Shown here in pieces: positions 46,757-55,721 of a stretch of DNA of 64,000 nt. Positions within the stretch are counted from its first letter, which is position 1. Each line of letters begins with the position of its first letter. The stretch covers positions 33,966 through 97,965 of the forward strand of contig PEBX01000002.1 in NCBI GenBank assembly GCA_003050645.1, written 5' to 3'. Origin of the DNA: Candidatus Carbonibacillus altaicus. Lineage in GTDB: Bacteria; Bacillota; Bacilli; Thermicanales; DSM-22653. Below the pieces are notes generated by a model. That model was not told where the DNA came from, did not search any database, and was given only the letters and a program-made list of their open reading frames with translations. The translations under genes and the position numbers were made by a program.

Positions 46757-48349
46757 CTAGCGCCGCCGAAAGGTCTGGATGATGCGTCTCATATCGCGAG
46801 CCGTGATCAGCCCAGAGAAACGGTAGATAAGGGCGGTTAAGAGGAGCATCAGACTAAAATCTACGATGAGCCCAACCCCTTGTGGTGATTCACCCAGTGG
46901 AAAGAGCACGTAGATAAGGAGGGCCGCGACCAAGGCACTCATAAGACTTAAAAGTTGACCTTCCCAAGGAATACGCCATTTTAACACTCTTTTTAAGCGA
47001 TCGATATGTAAAAAGGTTGTGAGCACGATGCTGATATCGACGGCCAGGGCCACACCGTTCATACCCAGCGTAGTAAGCGGTACAAAAAGCGCAATGGCCA
47101 GAAGTCGGCCGGTTGAACCGACAAGCGTATGAAAGAAGGTGATGCGCTGTAAGCTCATCCCTTGTAAAGCTGCACCGAGCGGTCCTTGTACATAAAGGAG
47201 CGGGGCAAAAGGAGCAATCCAGAGCAGATAGTCGGCGACACTTTTTTCTCCGAAGAGGACAAGGGCGAGTGGCTTCCTAAATATGATCATAAAAGCGACG
47301 AGCGGCATGCTGATGGCAGCGATGAAGCGTAGCGATTGATTGAGGCGGCGGATGATGAGCTTTTGATCGTGTACGACCGATGCGCGGGATACTGCGGGAA
47401 TAAGTGAGACTGCGAGTGGATACGTAAACGTCGTGGGAAACCAGATTAAAAACATAGCGAGCCCGTTTAAAGCCCCGTAGGCGCTTAGAACATCGCTTTT
47501 ATGCATGCCTGTCGTTTCAAAGCACCAGACGACGAGCGATGGCTCCAGTGCATAAGCGAGCGTACCTACGATGCCGGTTAGACCGACCGGGTAGGCCATG
47601 CGCCAGAGTGAAGGAAAAAGAGAGAAGAGGCTCGTCCGGTCATGCTTCGGTTGAGACGTTGGCGGCGGGATGAGAGGTTGAGCAAGGGGTATTTTTTGAT
47701 TGCGATTGTCTTTCCAGAGTGGGTAGATCAGCCACAGAAGACCGAACCATTCGCCGATGCTGATCGCGAGCATCATACCGGCGGCTGCTTTACCCATGCC
47801 TAAAGGGGCGAGCAAGCGAGCTAAAACGAGCGTCGTCACCGTGCGCATGATCGTTTCCATGACGCTGCTTAAAGCCGGCGGGCGCATCTCTGAAAGCCCC
47901 TGATAGTATGCCCGAAACGTCGAAGCGATGCTGATCGGCAAAATGCTTACACCGACCATTTGAATGGTAAGTGTTGCCTCCGGATGATGCAGGTAATACC
48001 GGGCGATAAGCGGTGCGCTTAGAAAAATGACAAGGCTTAAGATTGCCCCACTGATGATGGCTAGAAGGAGCCCCAGTAAAAACAGACGCCGGATCGTCCC
48101 TGTATCACCCTGTCTGCTCGCTTCGGCGATGCGTTTAGTGAGTGCGACCGGGAGACCGAAGCGGGCGAGGGTGATGACGAAAATCAGTAGTGGATACGTC
48201 ATCTGATACAAACCGAGCGCTTCCATTCCGACCAGGCGGGGCAGGACAAACTTTGGAATGGCGCCAAAGATGCGGCTCAGGAGACCGGCGACAATAAGCG
48301 TGATCGTGCCGGCAAAAAATGACTGCATAGTCATCACTCTTTTCCCCAT
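46757..48349 (-). CDS. spoVB: SpoVB-like lipid flippase of the MATE/Wzx superfamily
   Basis: 530 residues with about fourteen helices. N-terminus FFAGTITLIVAGLLSRIFGAIPKFVLPRLVGMEALGLYQM is typical of SpoVB, which is needed for spore cortex synthesis, probably moving a peptidoglycan precursor. Located between the DUF421 gene and comN/secDF as in Bacillus, but on the opposite strand to them. The start is unclear: ATG at 48349, 48334 and 48328 are possible, and the region contains short tandem repeats that include the first ATG. Confidence 0.85.
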   Translation of the reverse strand: MGKRVMTMQSFFAGTITLIVAGLLSRIFGAIPKFVLPRLVGMEALGLYQMTYPLLIFVITLARFGLPVALTKRIAEASRQGDTGTIRRLFLLGLLLAIISGAILSLVIFLSAPLIARYYLHHPEATLTIQMVGVSILPISIASTFRAYYQGLSEMRPPALSSVMETIMRTVTTLVLARLLAPLGMGKAAAGMMLAISIGEWFGLLWLIYPLWKDNRNQKIPLAQPLIPPPTSQPKHDRTSLFSLFPSLWRMAYPVGLTGIVGTLAYALEPSLVVWCFETTGMHKSDVLSAYGALNGLAMFLIWFPTTFTYPLAVSLIPAVSRASVVHDQKLIIRRLNQSLRFIAAISMPLVAFMIIFRKPLALVLFGEKSVADYLLWIAPFAPLLYVQGPLGAALQGMSLQRITFFHTLVGSTGRLLAIALFVPLTTLGMNGVALAVDISIVLTTFLHIDRLKRVLKWRIPWEGQLLSLMSALVAALLIYVLFPLGESPQGVGLIVDFSLMLLLTALIYRFSGLITARDMRRIIQTFRRR

Positions 48350-48395
48350 GAACTCTTTTTCCTATGAACTCTTTTTTTCATGAACTATTTCCCGA
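48339..48395 (-). repeat. Tandem ~16-18 bp repeats containing the spoVB start
   Basis: On the minus strand AGTTCATGGGGAAAAG-like units recur three times (AGTTCATGAAA, AGTTCATAGGAAAA, AGTTCATGGGGAAA) and a fourth, AGTGATGACT, runs into the coding region. The duplication therefore copied the gene's start region upstream. Confidence 0.65.
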
Positions 48396-48505
48396 TGAGA
48401 TTTCTTTTAATGTGAAGTGTTGAAAGAGAGCTTGACCGAAAAACGCGTCTCCTTTTTTATATGGGTTTCTTTCAAAAAACATGCTTCATCAAAGGGGGGA
48501 AGACG

Positions 48506-48793
48506 ATGGATAAAGCTACTGACGGGGAAAATATGATAACGCTTTCTAGTTTTTCCGAAGAGACGCTCTCTTCGCTTAAAGCACTCTGTAAGAAAAAGGC
48601 CGAAGAGTTTAACATGCTAGGCTATGACGTCTCGTCGGAAGCCGTCTGGGCTTATGTCGAACATCGCTTTAAAAGCACGGCCAAACTGTACGAAGTGGTT
48701 GAAGTCATTCTTCATCTTCGTATTCAGACGTGGATGAATTATGCGACACGAGAGGCTTTCCTTTCGTCTGAATCATCGGAATCCCTATTTTAA
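48506..48793 (+). CDS. comN: ComN/YrzD post-transcriptional regulator family protein
   Basis: 95 residues from ATG 48506, preceded by AAAGGGGGG. The family pattern is clear in FNMLGYDVSSEAVWAYVEHRFK and KLYEVVEVILHLRIQTWMNYATREAF. In Bacillus ComN acts on comE mRNA and septal/polar competence functions; a similar RNA-level role is presumed. It lies just upstream of secDF, its usual place. Confidence 0.85.
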   Translation: MDKATDGENMITLSSFSEETLSSLKALCKKKAEEFNMLGYDVSSEAVWAYVEHRFKSTAKLYEVVEVILHLRIQTWMNYATREAFLSSESSESLF

Positions 48794-48804
48794 AGGATCG
48801 TGGT

Positions 48805-48834
48805 TTGACACCTTCCGGATTCGGGGCCTATAAT
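48805..48834 (+). promoter_or_regulatory. Consensus sigma-A promoter for secDF
   Basis: TTGACA at 48805-48810, an 18-base spacer, and TATAAT at 48829-48834. Both hexamers are perfect. Confidence 0.88.
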
Positions 48835-48878
48835 AAAAACGCATGTATTTTGAACAGGTCGTTAAGGAGGCATAGAGT

Positions 48879-51038
48879 GTGCGCATCTGGAATCGTTTAT
48901 CGACCTTTATCATCGTCGTCGCCCTGCTTTTTGCAGTGATGGCGGCGACAATCGGTCCGATTTTACAAGGTATGACACTCGGTTTGGACTTGCAAGGTGG
49001 TTTTGAGATTTTATATAAAATTGAACCGCTTCAAGGGGAGCCGGTGACACCCGATCTTTTAAATCAAACGCAAGCCGTGTTGCAAAATCGGATTAACTTT
49101 TTAGGTGTATCCGAACCGGTCATTTTGACGGAACCGCCCGACCGCCTGCGGATTCAGCTTCCGGGGGTAACGAGCGCCGAAGAAGCGCGCAGCATGCTCT
49201 CTACGCAAGCAAGGCTCACCTTTCAAAACGCCCAGGGGGACGTGTTACTCACGGGTGCCGATCTTAAGGAAGGCTCGGCGCAGGTCGGCTTTTCGGATCG
49301 GACGAATGCGCCGGTCGTTACGCTCACCTTTAAAGATCCACAAAAATTTGCAGAGATCACAAAGGAGTATTTAGGGCAACCGCTCGGCATTTATCTCGAT
49401 GATAATCTCATTCAGGCTCCGATCATACAGGCCGTCATTACGAACGGAAAAGCGGAGATCTCCGGCCAAAAAGATGTCAAAGAAGCAAAGCAGTTGGCTG
49501 CACTTTTAAATGCCGGTGCGCTTCCGGTCAATCTTAAAGAACTCTCCTTTACCTCCGTGAGCGCCACACTCGGTCAGCTTGCATTAAAGCAAGGAATTGA
49601 AGCGGGCATCCTTGCGCTCATCTTTATCGTCGTCTTTATGCTCGTCGTCTATCGACTGCCGGGCTTCGTAGCCGTTATCACGCTCGCCGTATATGCTTAC
49701 CTCGTCTTTTTCTTTTTGTGGGGTCTTCAGGCGACGCTTACATTACCTGGGATTGCCGCACTTATACTGGGGCTCGGGATGGCCGTCGATGCCAACATTA
49801 TTACCGATGAACGGATCAAAGACGAGATCCGTAGCGGCAAATCGATCGCTTCTGCACTGCGTACGGGCGGGCGGAAGAGTTTTCTTACGATCATCGATTC
49901 GCATGTGACAACCTTTATCGCCGGTTTCGTGCTGTTTGTGTTTGGCACGAGCGCAATTCGCGGTTTTGCCGTTATTTTAATGTTGAGCACGGTCTTGAAT
50001 CTTCTGACTAACGTGGGGCTGGCGCGCATTTTGCTGAGCATGCTCGTCGGAAGCGGCCGTTTTAACCGGACGAGCTTTTTCGGGGTCAAAGCGCAAGATG
50101 CACGTGACGGATCATTTGAGCCGTTTTACTACCGTTTTGATTTTGTAAAAAGACGTCGGGTGTTTTTCTTAGTTTCCGTGGCCCTACTTGTGCTCGGTGT
50201 CGGTTCTTACCTCATACACGGACTCAATCTGGGCGTCGATTTTACGAGCGGAACGCGCGTCGAGGCGCTCGTCGGACATAGTTTTACAGATCAAGAAGTG
50301 CGTGAGACGCTTGCTAAAGCCCACATCGAACCATCGGTGATCGAACGCACGGGCAGTGGCGAGACGACATCGGTTGTGCTCAGGTATAAAGGAACGCTCA
50401 CGCAGGAAGATGAAAAAGCTATTGCCGAAGCCTTAAAAACACATTTTCAAAAAGAGATGAATCTCACTGTATCGACGATCAGTCCGGAAGTCGGAAAGGA
50501 GCTCGTCAAAAAAGCGGTCTATTCGCTCCTCATTGCCTCTTTAGGCATCGTGATCTATATGTCGCTCCGCTTTGAGTACCGGATGGCGATTACGGCCATT
50601 ATCAGTATTTTAAACGTTGTGATCACGGTGATCGGGCTCATTGCCTTTTTAAACGTCGAAGTCGATATTACGTTTATTACGGCGCTTCTTACGATTGTCG
50701 GTTACTCCATTAACGATACGGTGATCATTTTTGACCGTATACGCGAAAACCTCAAGACGACCCGACTCAAACGCATCCAAGACGTCGAGGCGCTGGTCAA
50801 CAAAAGTATTCGCCAGGTGTTCGTGCGCTCCGTGAACACCGTGGCTACGGTTTTGTTTGCGGCGCTCGCCCTGCTCGTCTTCGGAGGACAAGGTCTATTT
50901 TTATTTGCACTGACACTTACGATCGGCCTTTTCCTCGGGGCGTACTCCTCGATCTTTACAGCCGCCCAGCTCTGGGTCGAGTGGAAAGAAGGAGAGATTC
51001 GGTCGGGTCGACTGAAAACGGAACAACCGACCGCATGA
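48879..51038 (+). CDS. secDF: Fused protein translocase subunit SecDF
   Basis: Proton-driven membrane protein that helps pull secreted proteins out of SecYEG. 719 residues: SecD half (1 to about 410) with GLDLQGGFEILYKIEP and LAVYAYLVFFFLWGLQATLTLPGIAALILGLGMAVDANI, and SecF half with LNLGVDFTSGTRVEAL near 450 and VGYSINDTVIIFDRIREN near 610. The fused form is normal in Bacillus. GTG start at 48879, AAGGAGG upstream, behind a perfect promoter. Confidence 0.97.
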   Translation: MRIWNRLSTFIIVVALLFAVMAATIGPILQGMTLGLDLQGGFEILYKIEPLQGEPVTPDLLNQTQAVLQNRINFLGVSEPVILTEPPDRLRIQLPGVTSAEEARSMLSTQARLTFQNAQGDVLLTGADLKEGSAQVGFSDRTNAPVVTLTFKDPQKFAEITKEYLGQPLGIYLDDNLIQAPIIQAVITNGKAEISGQKDVKEAKQLAALLNAGALPVNLKELSFTSVSATLGQLALKQGIEAGILALIFIVVFMLVVYRLPGFVAVITLAVYAYLVFFFLWGLQATLTLPGIAALILGLGMAVDANIITDERIKDEIRSGKSIASALRTGGRKSFLTIIDSHVTTFIAGFVLFVFGTSAIRGFAVILMLSTVLNLLTNVGLARILLSMLVGSGRFNRTSFFGVKAQDARDGSFEPFYYRFDFVKRRRVFFLVSVALLVLGVGSYLIHGLNLGVDFTSGTRVEALVGHSFTDQEVRETLAKAHIEPSVIERTGSGETTSVVLRYKGTLTQEDEKAIAEALKTHFQKEMNLTVSTISPEVGKELVKKAVYSLLIASLGIVIYMSLRFEYRMAITAIISILNVVITVIGLIAFLNVEVDITFITALLTIVGYSINDTVIIFDRIRENLKTTRLKRIQDVEALVNKSIRQVFVRSVNTVATVLFAALALLVFGGQGLFLFALTLTIGLFLGAYSSIFTAAQLWVEWKEGEIRSGRLKTEQPTA

Positions 51039-51124
51039 ACGAGATCAGCGTTCAGGAGGTAGACGGTTCCTGGAGGGGAACGTTTCATGTGGGTGCATGG
51101 TTTTTTTGAGATGAACGGTGCTTG

Positions 51125-53437
51125 ATGTCGAGGACTTTAAGGTCGAAAGATCCGTTAGGATGTGACGTTTGGATGCAGAATGACACTTGGGCCGGTGGCT
51201 GGTATGATATGCCCGAAGATGTTTGGGACAGGTGGGAAGCACACTTTTTATCGTTTATGCATGAACGCTCCCGCCTCATCGAGAGCACGAAGACGCATGA
51301 AGCGCAAGGTGATCCGTTTTTATTCCGAGCTATGCCCCGCCTTGTGGAAAGACTACAACTCGCGCGAGATAGAGAGGAGCGCGTACGTGTCGCTGGTGAC
51401 TACGATGCCGACGGCGTTCTGTCGACGACGCTTATGGTGAGCGCACTGGAATTGTTTGGGCTGACGGTTGACTATGTATTGCCGGATCGTTTTAATGACG
51501 GATATGGCTTAAAACCGGAAGTCGTGCATAAGGCGCACTCAGACGGAGCTCGGCTCATCGTCACCGTCGATAATGGGATTGCGGCGGTAGAGGCAGCCGA
51601 AGTTGCGAAACGTCTCGGTGTCGACCTCATTGTTACCGACCACCACCTGCCGGGGCCGCGTCTTCCCGAGGCGTATGTCTTGTTGAATCCTCATCTTGCT
51701 GAGGCGGGCTATCCGTTTCCTGACCTTTCCGGGACGAGTGTGGCTTTGAAGGTCGCACAGGCACTCCTTGCCGAGCGGGTACCGGATATATTTTTTGCCT
51801 ATGCTGCGCTATCGACGCTTGCTGATGTCATGCCGCTTAGAGGTGAAAACCGCACGCTTATCAAACGGGGCATCGATGTGCTCCTTAAGACAGACGATCC
51901 CTTTTTACGGAAACTTCTTGACCGTTTTTCTTTTTTTGATACGTACGAAAAGCACGGGCTCATTGATTATGACGGGCTTCAGTTTCGTCTGATTCCGCTT
52001 TTAAATGCGCCCGGACGGATGGGGAGGGCGGGCTGGCTGGTAGAGGCATTCCTGATCGCGCTAAGACAGTCACTGCCGGATCACCTTGAGCATACAGAAC
52101 GTCATGACAAAGCGAAGGGATTAAATGAGGCGGCGCGCCTCAAAAAAGCGTGGATTGAATCAGCCGTCGCACGACTTGTTGCCTTGAATGATGAAAGAAA
52201 ACGGGTTACCGAGCGTATTTTTCAGGAAGCATGGCAAAAGGTACAAGCCGATCCCGAGGCGCGTATTGATATCGTCTATGCGCCGGATTGGCATGAAGGG
52301 GTCATCGGTATCGTCGCGAGCCGGCTTATGGACTTGCGCAAACGGCCGGCTTTTGTGCTAACCCGCGGGACTCACGGCGAGATCAAAGGATCCGCGCGCA
52401 GTACGACCGATTTCCCGCTCGATGTGGCGCTTGAAGCGGTGAAAGCACACTTAATGCATTATGGTGGTCATGCGCAGGCGGCAGGATTTGCTCTCACGGA
52501 GGAAGCATGGATGCCGTTTAAACAGGCGCTCCTTACGTTTGCCAAACAGTTTGCCAAACGTTCCTCGGCCGACGATCCACCATTGGCAAGTGCGGCGGAC
52601 GTAGGAGTAGGTGGCGCTTTGGATAACGGATCCGATCCGAATGGGGAAGCAGCTTTGGGGTATCGTTCCCGAACGATCCAGCCGATGATGGGCATGCGCG
52701 ATGATGGGCGCGACGGCGATGGTGATGCAGTTGGCGGTATGTCAGCAGGTGACGCTTCTCAAGAACCGAGATCGTATCTTTACATCCCGCTTTCTGCTTT
52801 AACGTTAGAGCAGATGCTAAATCTCTATGAACTGGCCCCGTTTGGCGAAGGGAATCCGAAGCCGCGCTTTGTCGTTCCATCTGTGATGCTCTTGTCCAAC
52901 AGGCAGCTGGGTGGGCGAGCGCTCGAATGGCGGGTAACCGACGGCACCCGGGACGTTCGCCTTCTCGTCTTCAAACATATCGAGATGTGGAGGCGGGTTC
53001 CGCCTTTAAGCCAACTTCATCTCCTCCTCGATGTCGGATGGTCGACTTTTCGTGGAAAGCTTGATCTTACGCTCATATTACAGGAAGCGGTGCGCCTTCG
53101 TCCGTACACGTCTGTGATCGCCCATAGTTTGATGCTGAAGGACGTGCAAGAAGAACGCTCTCCCTTGGTTCGGCGTCCGCGCGAAGGGCTGAAATGGCTT
53201 TATCAACATCTCTACCAGTCCGGTGGAACACTTGCCGTGTCGCAGCTTTTAGCGCGTGCGCACGATGAAAAGCTGTCGACGGGCTGGATTGCAGAGTGGC
53301 TGGATGTATTCGTGGATATCGGGCTCGTCACCTGGCAGGGTCATGAAGTGAGACTGTGCCCGACCGAGGAAAAACTCGACCTTGCTGAATCCCGTACATA
53401 CCGAACACTGGCCACATGGGCTGAGAAACTCGGTTAA
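51125..53437 (+). CDS. recJ: Single-strand DNA exonuclease RecJ with low-complexity insertion
   Basis: 5'-3' exonuclease of recombination and repair. 770 residues from ATG 51125; a TTG one codon earlier is equally open, and no good ribosome-binding site precedes either. DHH motifs are intact: VAGDYDADGV near 90, TVDNG near 140 and VTDHHLP near 167, and the DHHA1 motif GGHAQAAGFAL near 450. The N-terminus is shorter than in Bacillus. Between DHHA1 and the OB domain (about 480-548) lies a 70-residue Gly/Ala/Asp/Met-rich segment without predicted structure. Confidence 0.93.
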   Translation: MSRTLRSKDPLGCDVWMQNDTWAGGWYDMPEDVWDRWEAHFLSFMHERSRLIESTKTHEAQGDPFLFRAMPRLVERLQLARDREERVRVAGDYDADGVLSTTLMVSALELFGLTVDYVLPDRFNDGYGLKPEVVHKAHSDGARLIVTVDNGIAAVEAAEVAKRLGVDLIVTDHHLPGPRLPEAYVLLNPHLAEAGYPFPDLSGTSVALKVAQALLAERVPDIFFAYAALSTLADVMPLRGENRTLIKRGIDVLLKTDDPFLRKLLDRFSFFDTYEKHGLIDYDGLQFRLIPLLNAPGRMGRAGWLVEAFLIALRQSLPDHLEHTERHDKAKGLNEAARLKKAWIESAVARLVALNDERKRVTERIFQEAWQKVQADPEARIDIVYAPDWHEGVIGIVASRLMDLRKRPAFVLTRGTHGEIKGSARSTTDFPLDVALEAVKAHLMHYGGHAQAAGFALTEEAWMPFKQALLTFAKQFAKRSSADDPPLASAADVGVGGALDNGSDPNGEAALGYRSRTIQPMMGMRDDGRDGDGDAVGGMSAGDASQEPRSYLYIPLSALTLEQMLNLYELAPFGEGNPKPRFVVPSVMLLSNRQLGGRALEWRVTDGTRDVRLLVFKHIEMWRRVPPLSQLHLLLDVGWSTFRGKLDLTLILQEAVRLRPYTSVIAHSLMLKDVQEERSPLVRRPREGLKWLYQHLYQSGGTLAVSQLLARAHDEKLSTGWIAEWLDVFVDIGLVTWQGHEVRLCPTEEKLDLAESRTYRTLATWAEKLG

Positions 53438-53468
53438 CCATGTTCAAAATAAAGGAGGTGACGGCCTT

Positions 53469-53513
53469 TTGGCGATAAGACGACCGTCTTACCGTCCTGG
53501 GCCTAAGCGATGA
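53469..53513 (+). CDS. Putative 14-codon leader ORF coupled to apt
   Basis: The full ribosome-binding site AAAGGAGGTGA (53451-53461) is 49 bases from the apt ATG, but 7 bases from TTG 53469. That codon opens a 14-codon frame, [14 protein letters not shown], whose TGA stop overlaps the apt start as ATGA. A small stem (AAGAC/GTCTT, 53478-53491) lies inside. This fits a leader peptide that couples translation to apt. Not demonstrated; the peptide matches nothing I know. Confidence 0.45.
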   Translation: MAIRRPSYRPGPKR

Positions 53514-54040
53514 GCTTTGATTTTAAAAGTAAAATCCGTATCATTCCTGATTTTCCCCAGCCTGGGATCCTGTTTAAAGACATTACGACATTGTTAAAAG
53601 ACGGGGAGGCATACCGCGCGGCTATCGACGCGCTGGTCGAAAAAGTGCGTCCGCTTCAACCCGTGACGATTGCCGGTCCGGAAGCGCGGGGATTTGTCAT
53701 CGGTGCCCCGATTGCTTACGTCTTAGGAACTGGCTTCATCCCGATTCGCAAGGAAGGGAAACTACCGGCGGATGTCGAAGTCGTTCCTTACACAAAGGAA
53801 TACGGCGTCGATTATCTGGCCGTCCACCGCGATGCTCTCACGCCAGGAACGCGTGTACTCGTCGCCGATGATCTCTTGGCTACGGGCGGGACGATTGCCG
53901 CCACGATCGAACTCATGCAAAAACTCGGCGGGGTCGTCGTCGGGGCCATGTTTTTAATCGAGCTGACATATTTGGATGGGCGCGCTCGTCTGAAAGAGGC
54001 TTACCCTGATCTTCCGGTCGTGTCGTTAATCGAGTTTTAG
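53510..54040 (+). CDS. apt: Adenine phosphoribosyltransferase
   Basis: Salvages adenine to AMP with PRPP. 176 residues, normal length. N-terminus [22 protein letters not shown], the flexible loop region [12 protein letters not shown] and the PRPP-binding motif [14 protein letters not shown] (about 121-134) are conserved. It lacks its own nearby ribosome-binding site (see the leader ORF). Placed between recJ and rel as in Bacillus; an intrinsic terminator follows. Confidence 0.97.
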   Translation: MSFDFKSKIRIIPDFPQPGILFKDITTLLKDGEAYRAAIDALVEKVRPLQPVTIAGPEARGFVIGAPIAYVLGTGFIPIRKEGKLPADVEVVPYTKEYGVDYLAVHRDALTPGTRVLVADDLLATGGTIAATIELMQKLGGVVVGAMFLIELTYLDGRARLKEAYPDLPVVSLIEF

Positions 54041-54123
54041 TAGACCCCCATGTCGCACTACGGCACCAGCAGAAAGATGTAATGTTGTTTCTTATTTCAA
54101 AGTAGACGGATTGAAAACATTCA

Positions 54124-54150
54124 AACCGCGCGCATGCGTGCGGTTTTTGC
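54124..54150 (+). terminator. Intrinsic terminator after apt
   Basis: A 9-bp stem with CATG loop: AACCGCGCG pairs with the CGTGCGGTT arm (one G-U), 54124-54145, followed by TTTTTGC and TTTTT. Confidence 0.85.
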
Positions 54151-54290
54151 TTTTTACAAAAAATTTACCAATCCTTAACAATTATTTACATAATCTTTAC
54201 TTTTCCTTTATGGAATTACAGTTCTTTCGAACGTATAATTAAATTTGCCGTACATTATTAAAATATGTCGATGATGGAAGGGGAGACGAT

Positions 54291-55535
54291 ATGCGCAAGC
54301 TGTTCAACCTGGTATTAGCCCTCGTTCTCGTTTTACCTCTTTTCCTGGTGCAGGCAAGTGAAACGGTTCAGGCAGCTACAGGGCCGCTTCTTTTTGTAAA
54401 TGGTGAGCCGGTCACAACCGATGTGGCAGCGTTTATCGAAAACGGGCGGACGATGGTACCGGTTAAGTTTGTAGCCGATCAGCTCGGGTATAAGGTCGAA
54501 TGGAACAGCGCTAAGAAAGAAGTTACGCTGAGTTCGCAGAGCGGCAGCACGTTCAAAATGGTCGTCGGTAACAAGACGATCGTTGACAAAAATGGGAAAG
54601 CGGTAGCAACGATGGATGTGGCGCCGCTCATTAAAGACGGCCGTACGATGATCCCGGCTAAATTTGTGACGGAAATTTTTGGTGGCTCGGTCGAGTGGGA
54701 TGCGAATATGAAGCTGGCGAGCGTCATCACCTATCCCACAACGACTCTATCCCAGAAAGAAATCGTCTTTGGTTTTATTCCATCCCAGGAAGCCGAAAAC
54801 CTCGATGCTAAGGCAAAACCGCTCGCCGATGCTCTGTCGAAAGAACTCGGCGTGCCGGTCAAATCGTTTGTCGGTACGAACTATAACGCGGTGATCGAAG
54901 CGATGGGGGCAGGAAAAGTCGATATCGGTGCCTACGGTCCGCAATCTTACGTGATCGCAGCTGACAAAGGTTATGCCGTTCCTGCTGCGGCAAGTGTGCG
55001 CAATGGATCAAAAACATATCGTGCACAATTTGTCGTACTTAAAGATTCACCGCTCAAAAAGCTGGAAGATGTGAAGGGGAAAAAGATCGCCTGGGTCGAT
55101 CCGACTTCTACTTCCGGTTATACGTACCCTGCTGCCCTTCTCCGCGAGAAAGGGATTGATCCCGAAACGGATGTTCAGGGCACGTTTGCCGGTGGTCATG
55201 ATAAATCCATTCTCGCCCTTCTCCGTGGTGATGTCGATGTAGCGGTAAGCTTTGACGATGCACGAACGATCGTAGAAAAATCGGATCCAAAGGTCATGGA
55301 AAAAACGCGCATTCTTGCCACGACGGCCGACATTCCCAACGACTTAATTGCACTTCGCGCCAAGCTCCCGGATTACTGGAAAGCAAAGATTAAAGAAGCG
55401 CTGTTTAAGATCGCCATGACAGAAGACGGCAAAAAGATGTTAAAAGATATATACAACATTACGGACCTGGCACCGACTAAAGATAGTGATTATGATATCG
55501 TCCGCAAAGTACAAAAAATGAATGAAGGTAAGTAA
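54291..55535 (+). CDS. PhnD-type phosphonate-binding protein fused to copper-amine-oxidase-like stalk
   Basis: 414-residue exported protein: signal peptide (residues 1-30, VQAA end), two copies of the copper amine oxidase N-terminal type stalk (about 34-85 and 88-140; each has NGRTMVPVKFVADQLGYKVEWN or KDGRTMIPAKFVTEIFGGSVEWD), then a PhnD/SsuA-type binding domain (about 150-410) with NYNAVIEAMGAGKVDIGAYGPQSY and WVDPTSTSGYTYPAALLREKG. Phosphonate, phosphite or a similar anion is the likely ligand. No ABC permease or ATPase gene is adjacent. Terminators flank it on both sides, so it is monocistronic. TATAAT at 54234-54239 may be its -10. Confidence 0.85.
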   Translation: MRKLFNLVLALVLVLPLFLVQASETVQAATGPLLFVNGEPVTTDVAAFIENGRTMVPVKFVADQLGYKVEWNSAKKEVTLSSQSGSTFKMVVGNKTIVDKNGKAVATMDVAPLIKDGRTMIPAKFVTEIFGGSVEWDANMKLASVITYPTTTLSQKEIVFGFIPSQEAENLDAKAKPLADALSKELGVPVKSFVGTNYNAVIEAMGAGKVDIGAYGPQSYVIAADKGYAVPAAASVRNGSKTYRAQFVVLKDSPLKKLEDVKGKKIAWVDPTSTSGYTYPAALLREKGIDPETDVQGTFAGGHDKSILALLRGDVDVAVSFDDARTIVEKSDPKVMEKTRILATTADIPNDLIALRAKLPDYWKAKIKEALFKIAMTEDGKKMLKDIYNITDLAPTKDSDYDIVRKVQKMNEGK

Positions 55536-55611
55536 TCGGTCAAACAAGTATATGCACGAAAACCGCATGTAGCGACAGGGAGAAAATCAAAATAATCAAT
55601 GTTTTTACAGT

Positions 55612-55663
55612 ATCCACCGCCTTACGGTGCCTTTGGGCGCTCTTAGGCGGTGGATTTGTCTTT
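55612..55663 (+). terminator. Intrinsic terminator after the PhnD-type gene
   Basis: An 11-bp perfect stem (ATCCACCGCCT at 55612-55622 with AGGCGGTGGAT at 55645-55655), a 22-base loop, and a TTTGTCTTT tail. Confidence 0.8.
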
Positions 55664-55689
55664 ACAAGTTGTATCTATTGTAAGATAAT
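55661..55689 (+). promoter_or_regulatory. Sigma-A promoter for rel-dtd
   Basis: TTTACA at 55661-55666, 17 bases, GATAAT at 55684-55689, five of six matches in each hexamer. It starts inside the T tail of the preceding terminator. Confidence 0.75.
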
Positions 55690-55721
55690 AGAGATAGAAA
55701 GCACCACTGAGGTGAAAACCG

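Noticed and set aside
51036..51112. 25-codon frame overlapping the secDF stop (ATGAACGAG...)
   Set aside because: It starts at an overlapping ATGA but has no good ribosome-binding site and no recognisable peptide; it could be a remnant but nothing supports it.
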